The translations under genes were made by a program, and so were the position numbers. This document shows, in pieces, positions 44,501 through 52,385 of a stretch of DNA of 64,000 nucleotides. Under the pieces are notes generated by a model that was given only the letters and a program-made list of their open reading frames with translations, was not told the origin of the DNA and made no database searches. How positions within the stretch are numbered: position 1 is the stretch's first letter; each line of letters starts with the position of its first letter. This DNA comes from Candidatus Riflebacteria bacterium HGW-Riflebacteria-1 (GTDB lineage: Bacteria > Muiribacteriota > Ozemobacteria > Ozemobacterales > Ozemobacteraceae): positions 124,001-188,000 of the forward strand of contig PGYB01000012.1 in NCBI GenBank assembly GCA_002839445.1. Reading direction: 5' to 3'.

Positions 44501-46787
44501 CGGCAATAGTCGGGTTCGCCCAGGTTCGCCGTGCGGTCAGCAACTGCTTGCCAGGATGAATGTTTACCGCGAAACTTCTACCGAAAATAAACAACGGGTA
44601 GGTAACGCTGAAAGCATGTTCAGGATAAAACGAAAATGCTTCTGGCAACGATGACATCGGGTGTATTGCGTGCAAAGTATTTTCTTTTGAGCAGAGATCA
44701 ATCATTTCGACAACAACATCATCGCTATGGATAGAGCTGCCAAGAATCATGCGTTCAAGAACCAGCTGCGGCCAGAGAACACAGGTTGCGTATCCGTTAA
44801 GGTCACCGGTTTCAGGTTTAAACACCGGGTGCGCAACCAATATGCCCGGTAAAATGGTTTTTCTTGTTCCCGGCAGATTCTTAATAACGGTTGCGCTTAC
44901 GAGCTCCCGCTCATTGAGGATACCAGACAACCTGTCTGCTTCGCCCACGCTGTGTGAGAAATCAAAGCCGACGAGTTCTTTATTGCTCAGCAACGGCGAA
45001 ACATAGGCAAGTGGGAAACACTTTTCATTGTCGTAGTCAGGAATGCTTTTTCCAGCCGCATCAACAGTAAAAACTGAAAAATCAGCAAACCCCTGATCTG
45101 TCATAAAGTCTTTAAACAAAGGTATCTGCCCGGCGTCAAGTGCAGGGGCCCATGCCCAGGCCTGGGCGGCGGTTGAGCGCGTCAGGGGCGCGGCAAAAGT
45201 ATCGAATTCAATATACGATTTATACCCGCTGGTGTTTGCAGAAAAACGCGAAAGACTTTCGAGATCTCTTCTTACCTGGCGAAAAGTTTCGCCAATCAGC
45301 TGATTCTTTACATCGGCAATCCATTGAAATTCCTGGTGGTTCTTCTGTGTCTCAACTTCATACACCAGAATTACAACAAACACACTGATCAGGAACCCAT
45401 AGAAACCGGTCAACAGAGTTTCAAGATGCAGCGACCAGCCGCCGCGATTCTTCTTTATTTCGGCATCTTCGCGCCATTGCACAAACACAAAGCCAATAAG
45501 GGTGAGCAGAACCAGTCCCAAAACCGCACAAATTATCTGCAACCTTGCCCTGGCGACCAGACATCGCCAATCATCAGCTGACACATCAACACCAACTACC
45601 AGCGCGACCTCACCACTTCTAACATCCACAACCGGCGCAAACGCAGAAACAAAAGAACCGTATTCGTCAGTAAAAGGCCCGACAACTACCGAGCGACTGT
45701 CAGAAAACACCTTGAAAACACCAGGATCAGGCTTTTCGTAAACCGTGCCGGGCAGCGAAGCAGAGGGGTCATCTTCGGCATAGTTTTCGGGGCCAAACAG
45801 CAGTCGACCATTTCGCAAAGCCAATGTATAAATGCCTTTGAGTCCTTGCTTCTGCCGGCCAAATGCCGTCAACTGTCTGGTCAGCCGCTTAAAAACCGCC
45901 TTGTTTCTGTCTTCAATCGAAAAATCGAGCAGGCGAACGCGGTCAGGATTGATCGTCTGGGCGATGCTCGCGCCAAGTCGCAAAATTCCCTGGCGAAAAA
46001 GCCGATCGGCAAAAGCACCATTCCATTCGGTTGCCAGCCAGCCGGCAACGAATAAAACCGGCAAGAGAAGAGGAAAAATCATTCGACGAAACAAAATGTC
46101 GTGCTCTGAGCAAACTTTTAATGATCGGCCGAACATCCAGACCCCTGTCAGACAGGCGCATGCTGAAAGAGCGCGTAAAAACTGAACAGGAAAGCCAGCC
46201 ATCTGGAGCCATAATGCTTCATTAACCATTGATGATGGCCAATGATAACCCTTTGGTCCGATCAGTCCAGAAACTACGGCATAAACCATCATCGAAATTG
46301 ACGCCACCAGCAATCCCCTGCGAGCGCCGCCATCAAAGCCACGTGAAGAATGCCAGAGCACCAATGCAGTCAGCAAAGAACCGGTGAATCCCAGGAAAAT
46401 TCGGAAAGCGGTATTTGCGCTGTATATTTCCAGGGATATTGCAGCACAGGCTGCTCCTATAAGCAGAAAACGTATGACCCAGCTCTTTTTATCGCGCAAA
46501 TCAAAATAGCTGCGCAGGCCAAATTCCAACAGCATCAGGAAAGAAAAACCAAGAACAGCCAGTCGAACAATATCAAAGTTCGCGCTTTGAGAGACACTTA
46601 TCGCCAACATATCCAGCAATTCGTTGATACCATGCAGTAAACCAAAAAAGCCCAACCATTTCCAGTTGAGCTTACTGAGTTTGTCATACCACGAGGCTTT
46701 TACAGCAGCTACCGATAGAAATAAAAAAGCCAGACCATACCACAAAAATACATAATCAAGCTGGCCTAGCCACCAATCAGGCTGCAC
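41562..46787 (-). CDS. Giant hybrid histidine kinase with three stacked sensory modules and Hpt
   Basis: A 1741-residue protein. An N-terminal block of seven to eight membrane helices (about 10-250) resembles MASE-type sensors. It is followed by a periplasmic Cache-like region (about 265-430), two more helices, a CHASE domain (about 500-740, with CFPLAYVSPLLSNKELVGFDF) and another helix (about 770). Then come two PAS domains; HisKA with NMSHEIRTPMNGIIGM near 1102; HATPase with LNLVGNAIKFTEKGE near 1222 and TGLGLAISRQLAELMGG near 1281; receivers with ILIVDDHAVNR near 1338 and ILLVEDNLTNQ near 1490; and an Hpt domain with AHNIKGSAANIS near 1680. The start is GTG with AGGGGG upstream. The whole phosphorelay except the output is in one chain. 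Confidence 0.9.
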   Translation of the reverse strand: MQPDWWLGQLDYVFLWYGLAFLFLSVAAVKASWYDKLSKLNWKWLGFFGLLHGINELLDMLAISVSQSANFDIVRLAVLGFSFLMLLEFGLRSYFDLRDKKSWVIRFLLIGAACAAISLEIYSANTAFRIFLGFTGSLLTALVLWHSSRGFDGGARRGLLVASISMMVYAVVSGLIGPKGYHWPSSMVNEALWLQMAGFPVQFLRALSACACLTGVWMFGRSLKVCSEHDILFRRMIFPLLLPVLFVAGWLATEWNGAFADRLFRQGILRLGASIAQTINPDRVRLLDFSIEDRNKAVFKRLTRQLTAFGRQKQGLKGIYTLALRNGRLLFGPENYAEDDPSASLPGTVYEKPDPGVFKVFSDSRSVVVGPFTDEYGSFVSAFAPVVDVRSGEVALVVGVDVSADDWRCLVARARLQIICAVLGLVLLTLIGFVFVQWREDAEIKKNRGGWSLHLETLLTGFYGFLISVFVVILVYEVETQKNHQEFQWIADVKNQLIGETFRQVRRDLESLSRFSANTSGYKSYIEFDTFAAPLTRSTAAQAWAWAPALDAGQIPLFKDFMTDQGFADFSVFTVDAAGKSIPDYDNEKCFPLAYVSPLLSNKELVGFDFSHSVGEADRLSGILNERELVSATVIKNLPGTRKTILPGILVAHPVFKPETGDLNGYATCVLWPQLVLERMILGSSIHSDDVVVEMIDLCSKENTLHAIHPMSSLPEAFSFYPEHAFSVTYPLFIFGRSFAVNIHPGKQLLTARRTWANPTIAGVIGILVTSLLTMFIGFLKSRQHDLERLVSERSRELADREKDLFITLNSIGDAVIAANEDGLITRMNPVAERLTGWTLSEATGLRVSEIFRIYQYSSREIIPCPIAEVLNTGRTIELGNDTTLCSKDGNERQIADSAAPIRDEDGNIRGAVLIFHDVTEQYRIKEVLRESEEKLKTLIANLPGITYRCACDREWTMSFISDEVQRLTGYPASDFVNNQVRSFFSIMHPDDVERVAETVLKSVKQRTFYDVAYRLARADSVYIWVSDRGQAIYDPNNRVKWLDGVIIDVNDRTQAEDTLKNTVAKLEAANEELQSVSRQAAELARQAELANVAKGEFLANMSHEIRTPMNGIIGMSSLLLETSLSAEQQQYADVVRSSCENLLSLVNDILDFSKIEAGKLSLEHINFDLRTTLEDAFEMLAVKAYEKKVELTCVVTPETPSLLHGDPGRLRQIILNLVGNAIKFTEKGEVTLTVAVSEEWQKDVTLRFVVKDTGIGIAPDHLSRLFTAFTQVDGSTTRKYGGTGLGLAISRQLAELMGGDIGVSSQSGVGSEFWFTAKFSRQDDESVPESLPMADIAGIRILIVDDHAVNRLLVANLLKSWGCRYSEATNGSDALEMLAAAEAAGDPYFVALLDMLMPAMDGRTLCEKIKSNPRLSSTRLVLLTSLGQRGDAGWIQKAGFVGYLTKPLRQSQLHDCLAMVVGMTDNHRVALSGELITRHKVLEAHRRNVRILLVEDNLTNQEVALITLKKLGYHADLATNGVEAIRLLTERNYNLVLMDCQMPVMDGFEATRNIRGGASKVLNPEVPIIAMTANAMMGDRERCLAVGMNDYIAKPVQPSELLERLNNWLGKVQSREAPVAASAVNPAASEIFCEAELFQRLMDDENLLRRIVLAFNSDTPAHIVELRDAVEAKDYVVARRLAHNIKGSAANISAPALRQAALVLETFIKNENYDQLAEPLLDVEQQMKLLLQAIKDRGYL

Positions 46788-47117
46788 TGAACGCCCCCTA
46801 AAAGAACCTTGTCTGCTGCTGAATAGAGCTTTTTATAAGAAATTTATCTCAGCTTCTTAGAACAGTATAAACCCGAAAGACCGGATTATCAAGAAACGCG
46901 ATTTGCTTACGATTCCACTCCATTTGTCTGTCCATGAGAACTTTACGAGATATTTCGTTTGAACAATTCTTGAGCAGGCTGATCATGAGAATCATACTGG
47001 GTCTTCAAGAAAGTTATCCTCAGATTAAAAGATTATCGCAGATTATTGATCATTAGCGTTCCGTAAACAAAAGCCGCTGCCGACCAGTCTTGCCGGCCGG
47101 CAGTGGTAATTTATACT
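46788..47117. other. 330-bp gap holding a family A repeat
   Basis: No gene is seen. Copy 2 of the family A element occupies 46919-47047. The remainder should contain the kinase promoter on the minus strand. Confidence 0.55.
46919..47047 (+). repeat. Dispersed intergenic element (family A), copy 2
   Basis: 129 bases from TCCATTTG to GATTATT. Shares TTTACGAGATATTTCGTTTG, CTGATCATGA-AATCATACTGG and two successive TTATC-CAGATTA units with copy 3. Confidence 0.88.
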
Positions 47118-47846
47118 TTAAAGACCTGCTGCGCTCATCGCTGACATGGCTTCGAGGCCAATCTTGAGCATACGCTCCTTGCCCAGCGTAACTTTTTCGC
47201 CATGCGGATCGTAGTTGCCTTCGTCCCATTTGAGCGGGTTTCCATCAACGGTTGCAATAGCTCCGGCACGTATGCCGCGCAATGAAGCGATAACAAACAG
47301 TGCAGAGCATTCCATTTCGACGCCAGGCACACCTGCCTTGCTGTAAAGTTCAAGCGATGAAGGCAGCACAGCCGGATAAAACAAGTCACTGGTCAGCATT
47401 ATGCCACGTTTGTATGGCGCTCCCATGTCTTTGCAGACCTTTTCGAGGGCCAGACAGGCTTCGGCATCTGAAATCGCCGGATACCCCTGTGGAATCAAGA
47501 GCGGAGTCACGCCATCTTCGCGCACTGCTCCAGTAGCAATGATATGGTCGCCCTGGCCAAGAGTGTCCTGCAGGCTTCCGCAGGTACCAACCCTGACAAT
47601 CACTCTTGCGCCAATCTTGATCAGTTCTTCAAAACAGATCGATGCGCCGGCTGAACCAACGCCATGTGAAGTAATGGTGATTTTCTGCTTTTTGTAAGTG
47701 CCGAGAAATGTGCGATATTCGCGGTTATACGCCAGTTCTTCGTAGCTGTCGCAGAGTTTGGCGATTTTTTCGGCGCGGGCCGGGTCGCCACAGACGAGAA
47801 CGTAAGGAGAAATGCTGTCTTTGCCAAGTTTGAGATGAGGAGTCAT
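47118..47846 (-). CDS. Nucleoside phosphorylase, uridine phosphorylase-like
   Basis: A 242-residue enzyme of the PNP/UDP family: VLVCGDPARAEKIAKL, SHGVGSAGASICFEELIKIGARVIVRVGTCGSL (positions 47570-47670) and GVEMECSALFVIASLRG with the substrate-binding Glu-Met-Glu. It cleaves a nucleoside with phosphate to base and ribose 1-phosphate in the cytoplasm. Uridine is the best guess because of general likeness to Udp, but purine nucleosides are not excluded. GGAAGG precedes the ATG. It is monocistronic. Confidence 0.88.
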   Translation of the reverse strand: MTPHLKLGKDSISPYVLVCGDPARAEKIAKLCDSYEELAYNREYRTFLGTYKKQKITITSHGVGSAGASICFEELIKIGARVIVRVGTCGSLQDTLGQGDHIIATGAVREDGVTPLLIPQGYPAISDAEACLALEKVCKDMGAPYKRGIMLTSDLFYPAVLPSSLELYSKAGVPGVEMECSALFVIASLRGIRAGAIATVDGNPLKWDEGNYDPHGEKVTLGKERMLKIGLEAMSAMSAAGL

Positions 47847-48170
47847 GTAATCTTTCCTTCCCTGTTTTTTTAACTTTAATGCTTTTGAATATACCGAACC
47901 ATAGCTGGCAGCGTCAATTCAAAAATAGCACAGCCAACGCAACCCGCATTTTGTCTGCCGCAGAAACAGTTTAAACACTAACTCGTTGTCGTTGTATTGT
48001 CATTTTTGTCTTTTCAGGCAGAACTGCTCAATAATTGCACAGGCAGCGCCGGCATTATCAGTGCGCGAAACTCTGCATCGCGCGGAATCGGCTCCAGCCC
48101 AGCATTTAAAAACATGGCACGTTAAATGCATTGTGTTGTTTGTTCGAATTTTTATGAAAGGAGGAGTGTT
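47847..48170. other. 324-bp gap upstream of the structured RNA candidate
   Basis: No gene or repeat is recognised. A minus-strand frame of about 150 codons through 48000-48458 has no protein-like pattern. A promoter for the downstream RNA must lie here if it is transcribed separately, but none is clear. Confidence 0.4.
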
Positions 48171-48308
48171 ATGATGGACCTCAGCATACTGGTATTCTTT
48201 CAGCGCTGGCTTATTGACAGCGAAAAAGAGCACAACAATCATGGCATGTCTGATCGCAAAAACGAGGGCTCCCTGAACGGGCACCCTCCTGCCAACCGGG
48301 GCCGCTGA
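48171..48308 (+). CDS. Possible 45-residue peptide with very strong ribosome site
   Basis: AAGGAGGAG ends 6 bases before ATGATG. The frame begins MMDLSILVFFQRWLIDSEKE and ends at a stop inside a hairpin (48305-48322). The first 15 residues are hydrophobic and the rest polar. The peptide overlaps the structured RNA described at 48226-48391. It could be a leader peptide, a small membrane-associated protein, or the ribosome site could be chance. Confidence 0.4.
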   Translation: MMDLSILVFFQRWLIDSEKEHNNHGMSDRKNEGSLNGHPPANRGR

Positions 48309-48391
48309 TACCAAGGTATCAGAAGCCCACCTGCTCTTGACCAAACCGGGAGCCGAAGAGAGCAACCTCTCATCGGCTCCCGATTTAATTT
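48226..48391 (+). ncRNA. Candidate structured RNA ending in an intrinsic terminator
   Basis: Helix AAGAGCA/TGCTCTT (48226-48232 with 48332-48338) encloses two hairpins. One is GAGGG-CT-CCC/GGG-CA-CCCTC (48264-48288). The other is CTGATACC/GGTATCAG (48305-48322), extended by GGGC/GCCC. A strong terminator follows. GGCTCCC at 48267-48273 can also pair with GGGAGCC of the terminator (48348-48354), giving a possible antiterminator. The next gene has its own promoter further down, so this appears to be a separate unit. No Rfam family could be assigned by eye. Confidence 0.5.
48348..48391 (+). terminator. Intrinsic terminator of the RNA candidate
   Basis: Arms GGGAGCCGA and TCGGCTCCC with an inner GAGAG/CTCTC step and loop CAAC, followed by GATTTAATTT. 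Confidence 0.8.
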
Positions 48392-48539
48392 GTACAGCCA
48401 AGGTTAAACACCTCTGCATCGGCGGGAGGATCAACCGTTTCCGGTCGGAACCGCCCATTCGCCGGGCAACCGTACGCTCGGTCAGGAATTGGCAAAGGCA
48501 GTCACGGCGCCGGTAAAAACAGATGATTCTGATTAGGTG

Positions 48540-48568
48540 TTGACAGTTCTGGCGGGTATTGCTAGCAT
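48540..48568 (+). promoter_or_regulatory. Promoter of the DUF1015 gene
   Basis: TTGACA (48540-48545), 17-base spacer, TAGCAT (48563-48568), 38 bases before the start codon. Confidence 0.65.
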
Positions 48569-48606
48569 TCGTTCAACAGATATCACCTCAGCAAGGAGAA
48601 TGGAAT

Positions 48607-49845
48607 ATGGCAATCGTAAGACCGTTCAAGGGTCTCAGACCCCCAAAAGACATCGCAGCAAAACTGGCTTCGTTTCCCTATGACGTTATCAACTCAGAAG
48701 AAGCACGCGAACTCGCAAAAGGTAATCCGCAGTCTTTTCTTCACATCAACAAACCCGAAATAGACCTTGACCCCTCAATCAATCTCTATGACCAAAGAGT
48801 TTACGACCAGGCCGTCGCCAACTTTAAAATGTTTCAGGAAAAGGGCTGGCTGGTGCGTGATCAGGGCGATTTTTTTTACATCTATAAGCAGGTCATGGAT
48901 GGCCGCCCGCAGATTGGTCTGATGTGCTGCTGCAGCGCTCAGGAATACTGGGACGGCAAGATCAAGCGCCACGAATTTACCCGCAAGGACAAAGAAGAAG
49001 ACCGACTGAAACACGTTGATATGACCAACTGCAATGCCGGCCCGGTTTTTCTGACCTACCCGGCCCGCGACAGCATCAATGCTCTTGTCGATAAAGTGAT
49101 AAAAACCGCTCCAGAAGTCGATTTCACCTCTGAAGACGGGATTCAGCATGTTCTCTGGGTCGTTAAAGATGGCGAATGGGCAAAACAGATCACCGCTGAA
49201 TTCGCCAAAATACCGGCGCTCTACGTTGCCGACGGACACCACCGCACCCAGGCTGCCGCGCGCGTCGCCAAAGTTCGCTCCGAGAAGAACCCGAAGCACA
49301 CCGGAAATGAAGAATATAACTTTTTCATGTCTGTTGTTTTTCCGCACAATCACCTGATGATCATGGACTACAACCGCGCAGTTCACGACCTGAATGGCTT
49401 GAGCGAAGCAGACTTTCTCAAGAAGGTCGGCGAAAAATTTACTGTCGAAAAGCAGGATTACAAGAAGCCGACAGCGGCAAATACATTCGGCATGTATCTC
49501 AAGGGCACCTGGTATAAGCTTACCGCCAAGCCCGGCAGCTACGACGCCAAAGACCCGGTAGCCAGCCTTGACGTTTCTATCATGCAAAACAATCTGCTCA
49601 GCCCGATTCTCGGCATCGGCGACCCGCGCACTGATAAGCGCATCGACTTTATCGGCGGCATCAGAGGTGTCAAAGAACTCGAAAGAATCGTCGACAACGG
49701 TAAATTCGTGGTTTCCTTCGCCATGTTCCCGACCTCGATTGAACAGCTCATGAAAATCGCTGACAGCGGCGAAGTTATGCCACCAAAATCAACCTGGTTC
49801 GAACCCAAACTGCGCTCAGGAATGGTCATTCACACCCTCGACTGA
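48607..49845 (+). CDS. DUF1015-family protein
   Basis: A 412-residue cytoplasmic protein matching DUF1015: MAIVRPFKGLRPPKDIAAKL, SFPYDVINSEEARELAKGNPQSFLHINKPE, HEFTRKDKEEDRLKHVDMT, ALYVADGHHRTQAAARVAK and PPKSTWFEPKLRSGMVIHTL. The DGHHR block resembles a ParB/sulfiredoxin-like nucleotide-handling motif, and relatives have been linked to serine or amino-acid kinase activity; the role here is unproven. The ATG at 48607 has AAGGAG upstream and yields the standard N terminus. It is monocistronic, with its own promoter and a terminator right after. Confidence 0.88.
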   Translation: MAIVRPFKGLRPPKDIAAKLASFPYDVINSEEARELAKGNPQSFLHINKPEIDLDPSINLYDQRVYDQAVANFKMFQEKGWLVRDQGDFFYIYKQVMDGRPQIGLMCCCSAQEYWDGKIKRHEFTRKDKEEDRLKHVDMTNCNAGPVFLTYPARDSINALVDKVIKTAPEVDFTSEDGIQHVLWVVKDGEWAKQITAEFAKIPALYVADGHHRTQAAARVAKVRSEKNPKHTGNEEYNFFMSVVFPHNHLMIMDYNRAVHDLNGLSEADFLKKVGEKFTVEKQDYKKPTAANTFGMYLKGTWYKLTAKPGSYDAKDPVASLDVSIMQNNLLSPILGIGDPRTDKRIDFIGGIRGVKELERIVDNGKFVVSFAMFPTSIEQLMKIADSGEVMPPKSTWFEPKLRSGMVIHTLD

Positions 49846-49865
49846 CCGCGCCTTTTAAGTTGCTG

Positions 49866-49900
49866 ACAGCCGCTGCCTCGAGCAGCGGCTGTTTATTTAT
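49866..49900 (+). terminator. Intrinsic terminator after the DUF1015 gene
   Basis: Perfect 11-bp stem ACAGCCGCTGC/GCAGCGGCTGT with loop CTCGA, then TTATTTATT. Confidence 0.9.
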
Positions 49901-49982
49901 TGGTCAGAGGCAAATTCTACCTTATTTTTTTTTCCTGTTTGCGGTAAAATAGCTTTAACAAAAATCGAACGGAGACAGAACA

Positions 49983-50168
49983 ATGAAAGCTTTTGTAGAC
50001 CATGACATATGCATCGGCTGCGGGCAATGCGAAATGATTTGCCCGGCGGTGTTCAAGCTGAGCGGCGACAAGGCAACCGTGATTCAAAAGCCGGTTGCAA
50101 CCGAAAACGAGGCTGGCGCTGACGAAGCCGCCAAAGGCTGCCCGGTAGGCGCAATCTCGCTAAGCTGA
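49983..50168 (+). CDS. Small [4Fe-4S] ferredoxin
   Basis: A 61-residue ferredoxin with CIGCGQCEMICP (C10, C13, C16, C20) and C53-P-V-G. C10, C13, C16 and C53 would ligate one cubane cluster, as in single-cluster ferredoxins of anaerobes; C20 has no second-cluster partners. It is a low-potential electron carrier. ACGGAGA lies upstream. Its stop overlaps the start of the next gene (TGATG), so it is translationally coupled to a sugar/vitamin-type kinase, an unusual pairing. Confidence 0.93.
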   Translation: MKAFVDHDICIGCGQCEMICPAVFKLSGDKATVIQKPVATENEAGADEAAKGCPVGAISLS

Positions 50169-51046
50169 TGTTCAGCCCGATCAAGCGCATTGCCGCGATC
50201 CACGACCTTTCTGGCTATGGCAAGGTTTCGCTGACCGCCATTATACCGATTCTGTCGTCAATGGGGTTTCAGGTCTGCCCTCTGCCAACGGCGGTTTTGT
50301 CGTCAAACACCGAAATGCCGGGGTTCAAACTCGTCGATCTGACCGACCACATGCGCGATTTTATCGAACACTGGAAGTCTCTGAATCTTGAATTCAGCGC
50401 GATATACAGTGGCTTTCTCGGCTCACACCGCCAGATTGAGATTGTAAAAGATTTTATCAAACATTTCTGGCACCCTCAACAACTGGTAGTTGTCGACCCG
50501 GTTCTTGGCGACGATGGGCACCTTTACGACTCGATGACCCTTGACATGGTCAGCGAAATGAAAACCCTGATCTCGCAGGCAGACATCATTACGCCGAATC
50601 TTACCGAAGCCTGCGCCCTGCTCGACACCAGATACAATGAAAAAATGCATGAAAGCGAACTGAAAACCCTGCTCAAGGCGCTTAGTAACAGCGGCCCAAA
50701 GATTGTCATCATTACCAACGTGCATAAGTCCGACAAAAAAAAGCAGACTTTTGTTTACGCTTACAATAAGAGTGATGGCCGCACCTGGAAGGTTCAGTGC
50801 GATTATGTTCCGGCGCATTACCCCGGCACCGGCGATGCTTTTACCAGTGTTTTGACCGGCTGTCTCATGCAGGGCGACAGTCTGCCGGTAGCACTTGACC
50901 GCGCGGTACAATTTATATCAACCGCGGTAAGAGCGACTTATGGGCACACACACGACCCAAGAGCCGGCATTTTTCTGGAAAGGGTTCTGCCTAACCTGAG
51001 TGCCCCCTTCCGGCCAAGCAGCTTTGAGCTGCTCGAACAGGAGTAA
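50168..51046 (+). CDS. PfkB/ribokinase-superfamily kinase, pyridoxamine kinase-like
   Basis: A 292-residue kinase: RIAAIHDLSGYGKVSLTAIIPILSSMGFQV at the N terminus, VVVDPVLGDDGHLYDSMTLDMV, IITPNLTEACALLD and the catalytic HYPGTGDAFTSVL with the anion-hole Gly and base Asp. This pattern fits the PdxK/PdxY group, which phosphorylates pyridoxal or pyridoxamine. It is the second gene of ferredoxin-kinase-HAD-NTPase, each joined to the next by overlap or a few bases. Confidence 0.85.
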   Translation: MFSPIKRIAAIHDLSGYGKVSLTAIIPILSSMGFQVCPLPTAVLSSNTEMPGFKLVDLTDHMRDFIEHWKSLNLEFSAIYSGFLGSHRQIEIVKDFIKHFWHPQQLVVVDPVLGDDGHLYDSMTLDMVSEMKTLISQADIITPNLTEACALLDTRYNEKMHESELKTLLKALSNSGPKIVIITNVHKSDKKKQTFVYAYNKSDGRTWKVQCDYVPAHYPGTGDAFTSVLTGCLMQGDSLPVALDRAVQFISTAVRATYGHTHDPRAGIFLERVLPNLSAPFRPSSFELLEQE

Positions 51047-51049
51047 CGC

Positions 51050-51874
51050 ATGCGCCCGGCGATGATACTCACCGACCTTGACGGAACCTTTCTCAACTCA
51101 GACTGCAGCATCAGCTCTGAGAATCTTGATGTTCTCAACATGCTCGGCGAACAGGGCGTAGTCAGAGTGGCTGCTACCGGGCGCAACATGCATTCCTCAC
51201 GAGAAGTTCTCGGCTACAGCCTGCCTTTCGATTATCTGATTTTTTCGACCGGCGCCGGAATCTGCAAATTCGCCGACAGTCATATAATGCACAAGCGATC
51301 GCTGGCAACCTGTGACATACATGCCGTGGCAGAGTTTTTTTCAAGCTGGCAGCTGGATTTTTCGATACACCATCCGATCCCTGAAAATCATCGTTTTCAT
51401 TGGTATGCTTCGCCAAATCCGACATCAGATCTTAAATCACGACTGCATTATCTGGCCGACTTCGCCGTTCAGGGCAATTACCGCGACATAGAAGAGGCCA
51501 CCCAGCTGCTGGCAATTACCCTTGCCGGACCAGAAATCATCGAAGAGCTGCAAAAGCGCTTTTCGCACCTGAGCATAATCAGAACAACCTCGCCAATAGA
51601 CGGAAAACACACCTGGATCGAAGTATTCCCACCCGGTGCATCAAAAGGTTCGGCGGCAGAATGGCTGTGCAACAACCTCAGTATCGACCAGAAACGCACC
51701 ATGAGCATCGGCAACGACTTTAACGACCTTGCCATGCTTGAATGGACGCACACATCATACGCAGTAGCCAACGCTGTTGCTGAACTGGTTGAGCAATTTC
51801 TGCCCGCCCCTGACAACAATAATCATGGTTTTGCCATGGCCGCGCGAGCCTGGTTTAATCATCTTCAGCCATGA
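51050..51874 (+). CDS. Cof-type HAD-IIB phosphatase
   Basis: A 274-residue hydrolase with LTDLDGTFLNSD (nucleophile and acid Asp), RVAATGRNMHS, KGSAAEWLCNNL and IGNDFNDLAMLEW. The large type IIB cap lies between. Such enzymes hydrolyse sugar phosphates, nucleotides or PLP-related phosphates. After a pyridoxamine-type kinase, a vitamin B6 phosphate is a conceivable substrate, as inference. AGGAG precedes the ATG, 3 bases after the upstream stop. Confidence 0.88.
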   Translation: MRPAMILTDLDGTFLNSDCSISSENLDVLNMLGEQGVVRVAATGRNMHSSREVLGYSLPFDYLIFSTGAGICKFADSHIMHKRSLATCDIHAVAEFFSSWQLDFSIHHPIPENHRFHWYASPNPTSDLKSRLHYLADFAVQGNYRDIEEATQLLAITLAGPEIIEELQKRFSHLSIIRTTSPIDGKHTWIEVFPPGASKGSAAEWLCNNLSIDQKRTMSIGNDFNDLAMLEWTHTSYAVANAVAELVEQFLPAPDNNNHGFAMAARAWFNHLQP

Positions 51875-52353
51875 TCTATATTGTGTGCGGCGAAATCAAT
51901 GCCGGTAAAACCAGCTGGATGGCTGATGACTATCGCCAGCAAAAAGCAGCTGACGGTTTTGTGTGTAAAAAGGTATTTGCTGATGCTCAGCATATCGGCT
52001 ATGACCTTGAGCATCTCAGCACAGGCGAGCGCTGTCGCTTTATCAGAAAACCGGGATTTTTGCCCGAAGACTGGAATGAAGTCGCTTTTCTGGCTGAGAG
52101 ATACAGTTTCTGCAGCGAGGGCTTTGTTTTCGCCGATAAAATTGCCGACGCCGCCATGGCCAATGGCTGTAACAGATTTTATATCGACGAGATTGGCCCA
52201 CTTGAGCTTATGCAGCAGGGATTTCATGACCTGCTCGTCAGGTTGTTGCGCAATCAGCAATCAGACCTGGTTATCGCGGTGCGCTCATGCCTGGTAGATG
52301 ATGTCAAAAAACTTTTTAACCTCGGCGAGGCTACGCAGATAAACATTGTGTAA
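51871..52353 (+). CDS. P-loop NTPase, THEP1-like
   Basis: A 160-residue ATPase with Walker A GEINAGKTS (about 7-15) and Walker B RFYIDEIGPLEL, the DEIGPLE pattern of the THEP1 (PF03266) nucleoside-triphosphatase family. It overlaps the HAD gene by 4 bases. In other bacteria THEP1-like proteins accompany metal-cofactor or ferredoxin enzymes. The exact reaction in vivo is unknown. Confidence 0.82.
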   Translation: MIYIVCGEINAGKTSWMADDYRQQKAADGFVCKKVFADAQHIGYDLEHLSTGERCRFIRKPGFLPEDWNEVAFLAERYSFCSEGFVFADKIADAAMANGCNRFYIDEIGPLELMQQGFHDLLVRLLRNQQSDLVIAVRSCLVDDVKKLFNLGEATQINIV

Positions 52354-52385
52354 CCGGCCAGGCCGCAGATGCCGATAGTATAAGA

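Noticed and set aside
46919..47047. Chromosomal replication origin (DnaA-box-like TTATCCGCA in the repeats)
   Set aside because: The sequence belongs to a dispersed repeat, copies are degenerate, and no dnaA, dnaN or AT-rich unwinding region is near.
48226..48391. 6S RNA
   Set aside because: A CTGATACC/GGTATCAG-GAAGCCC tip recalls the 6S apex, but a long rod with a central bubble cannot be drawn; the closing helix is only 7 bp.
48000..48458. Minus-strand frame of about 150 codons
   Set aside because: No domain or signal is seen, and it lies antisense to the structured RNA and its terminator.
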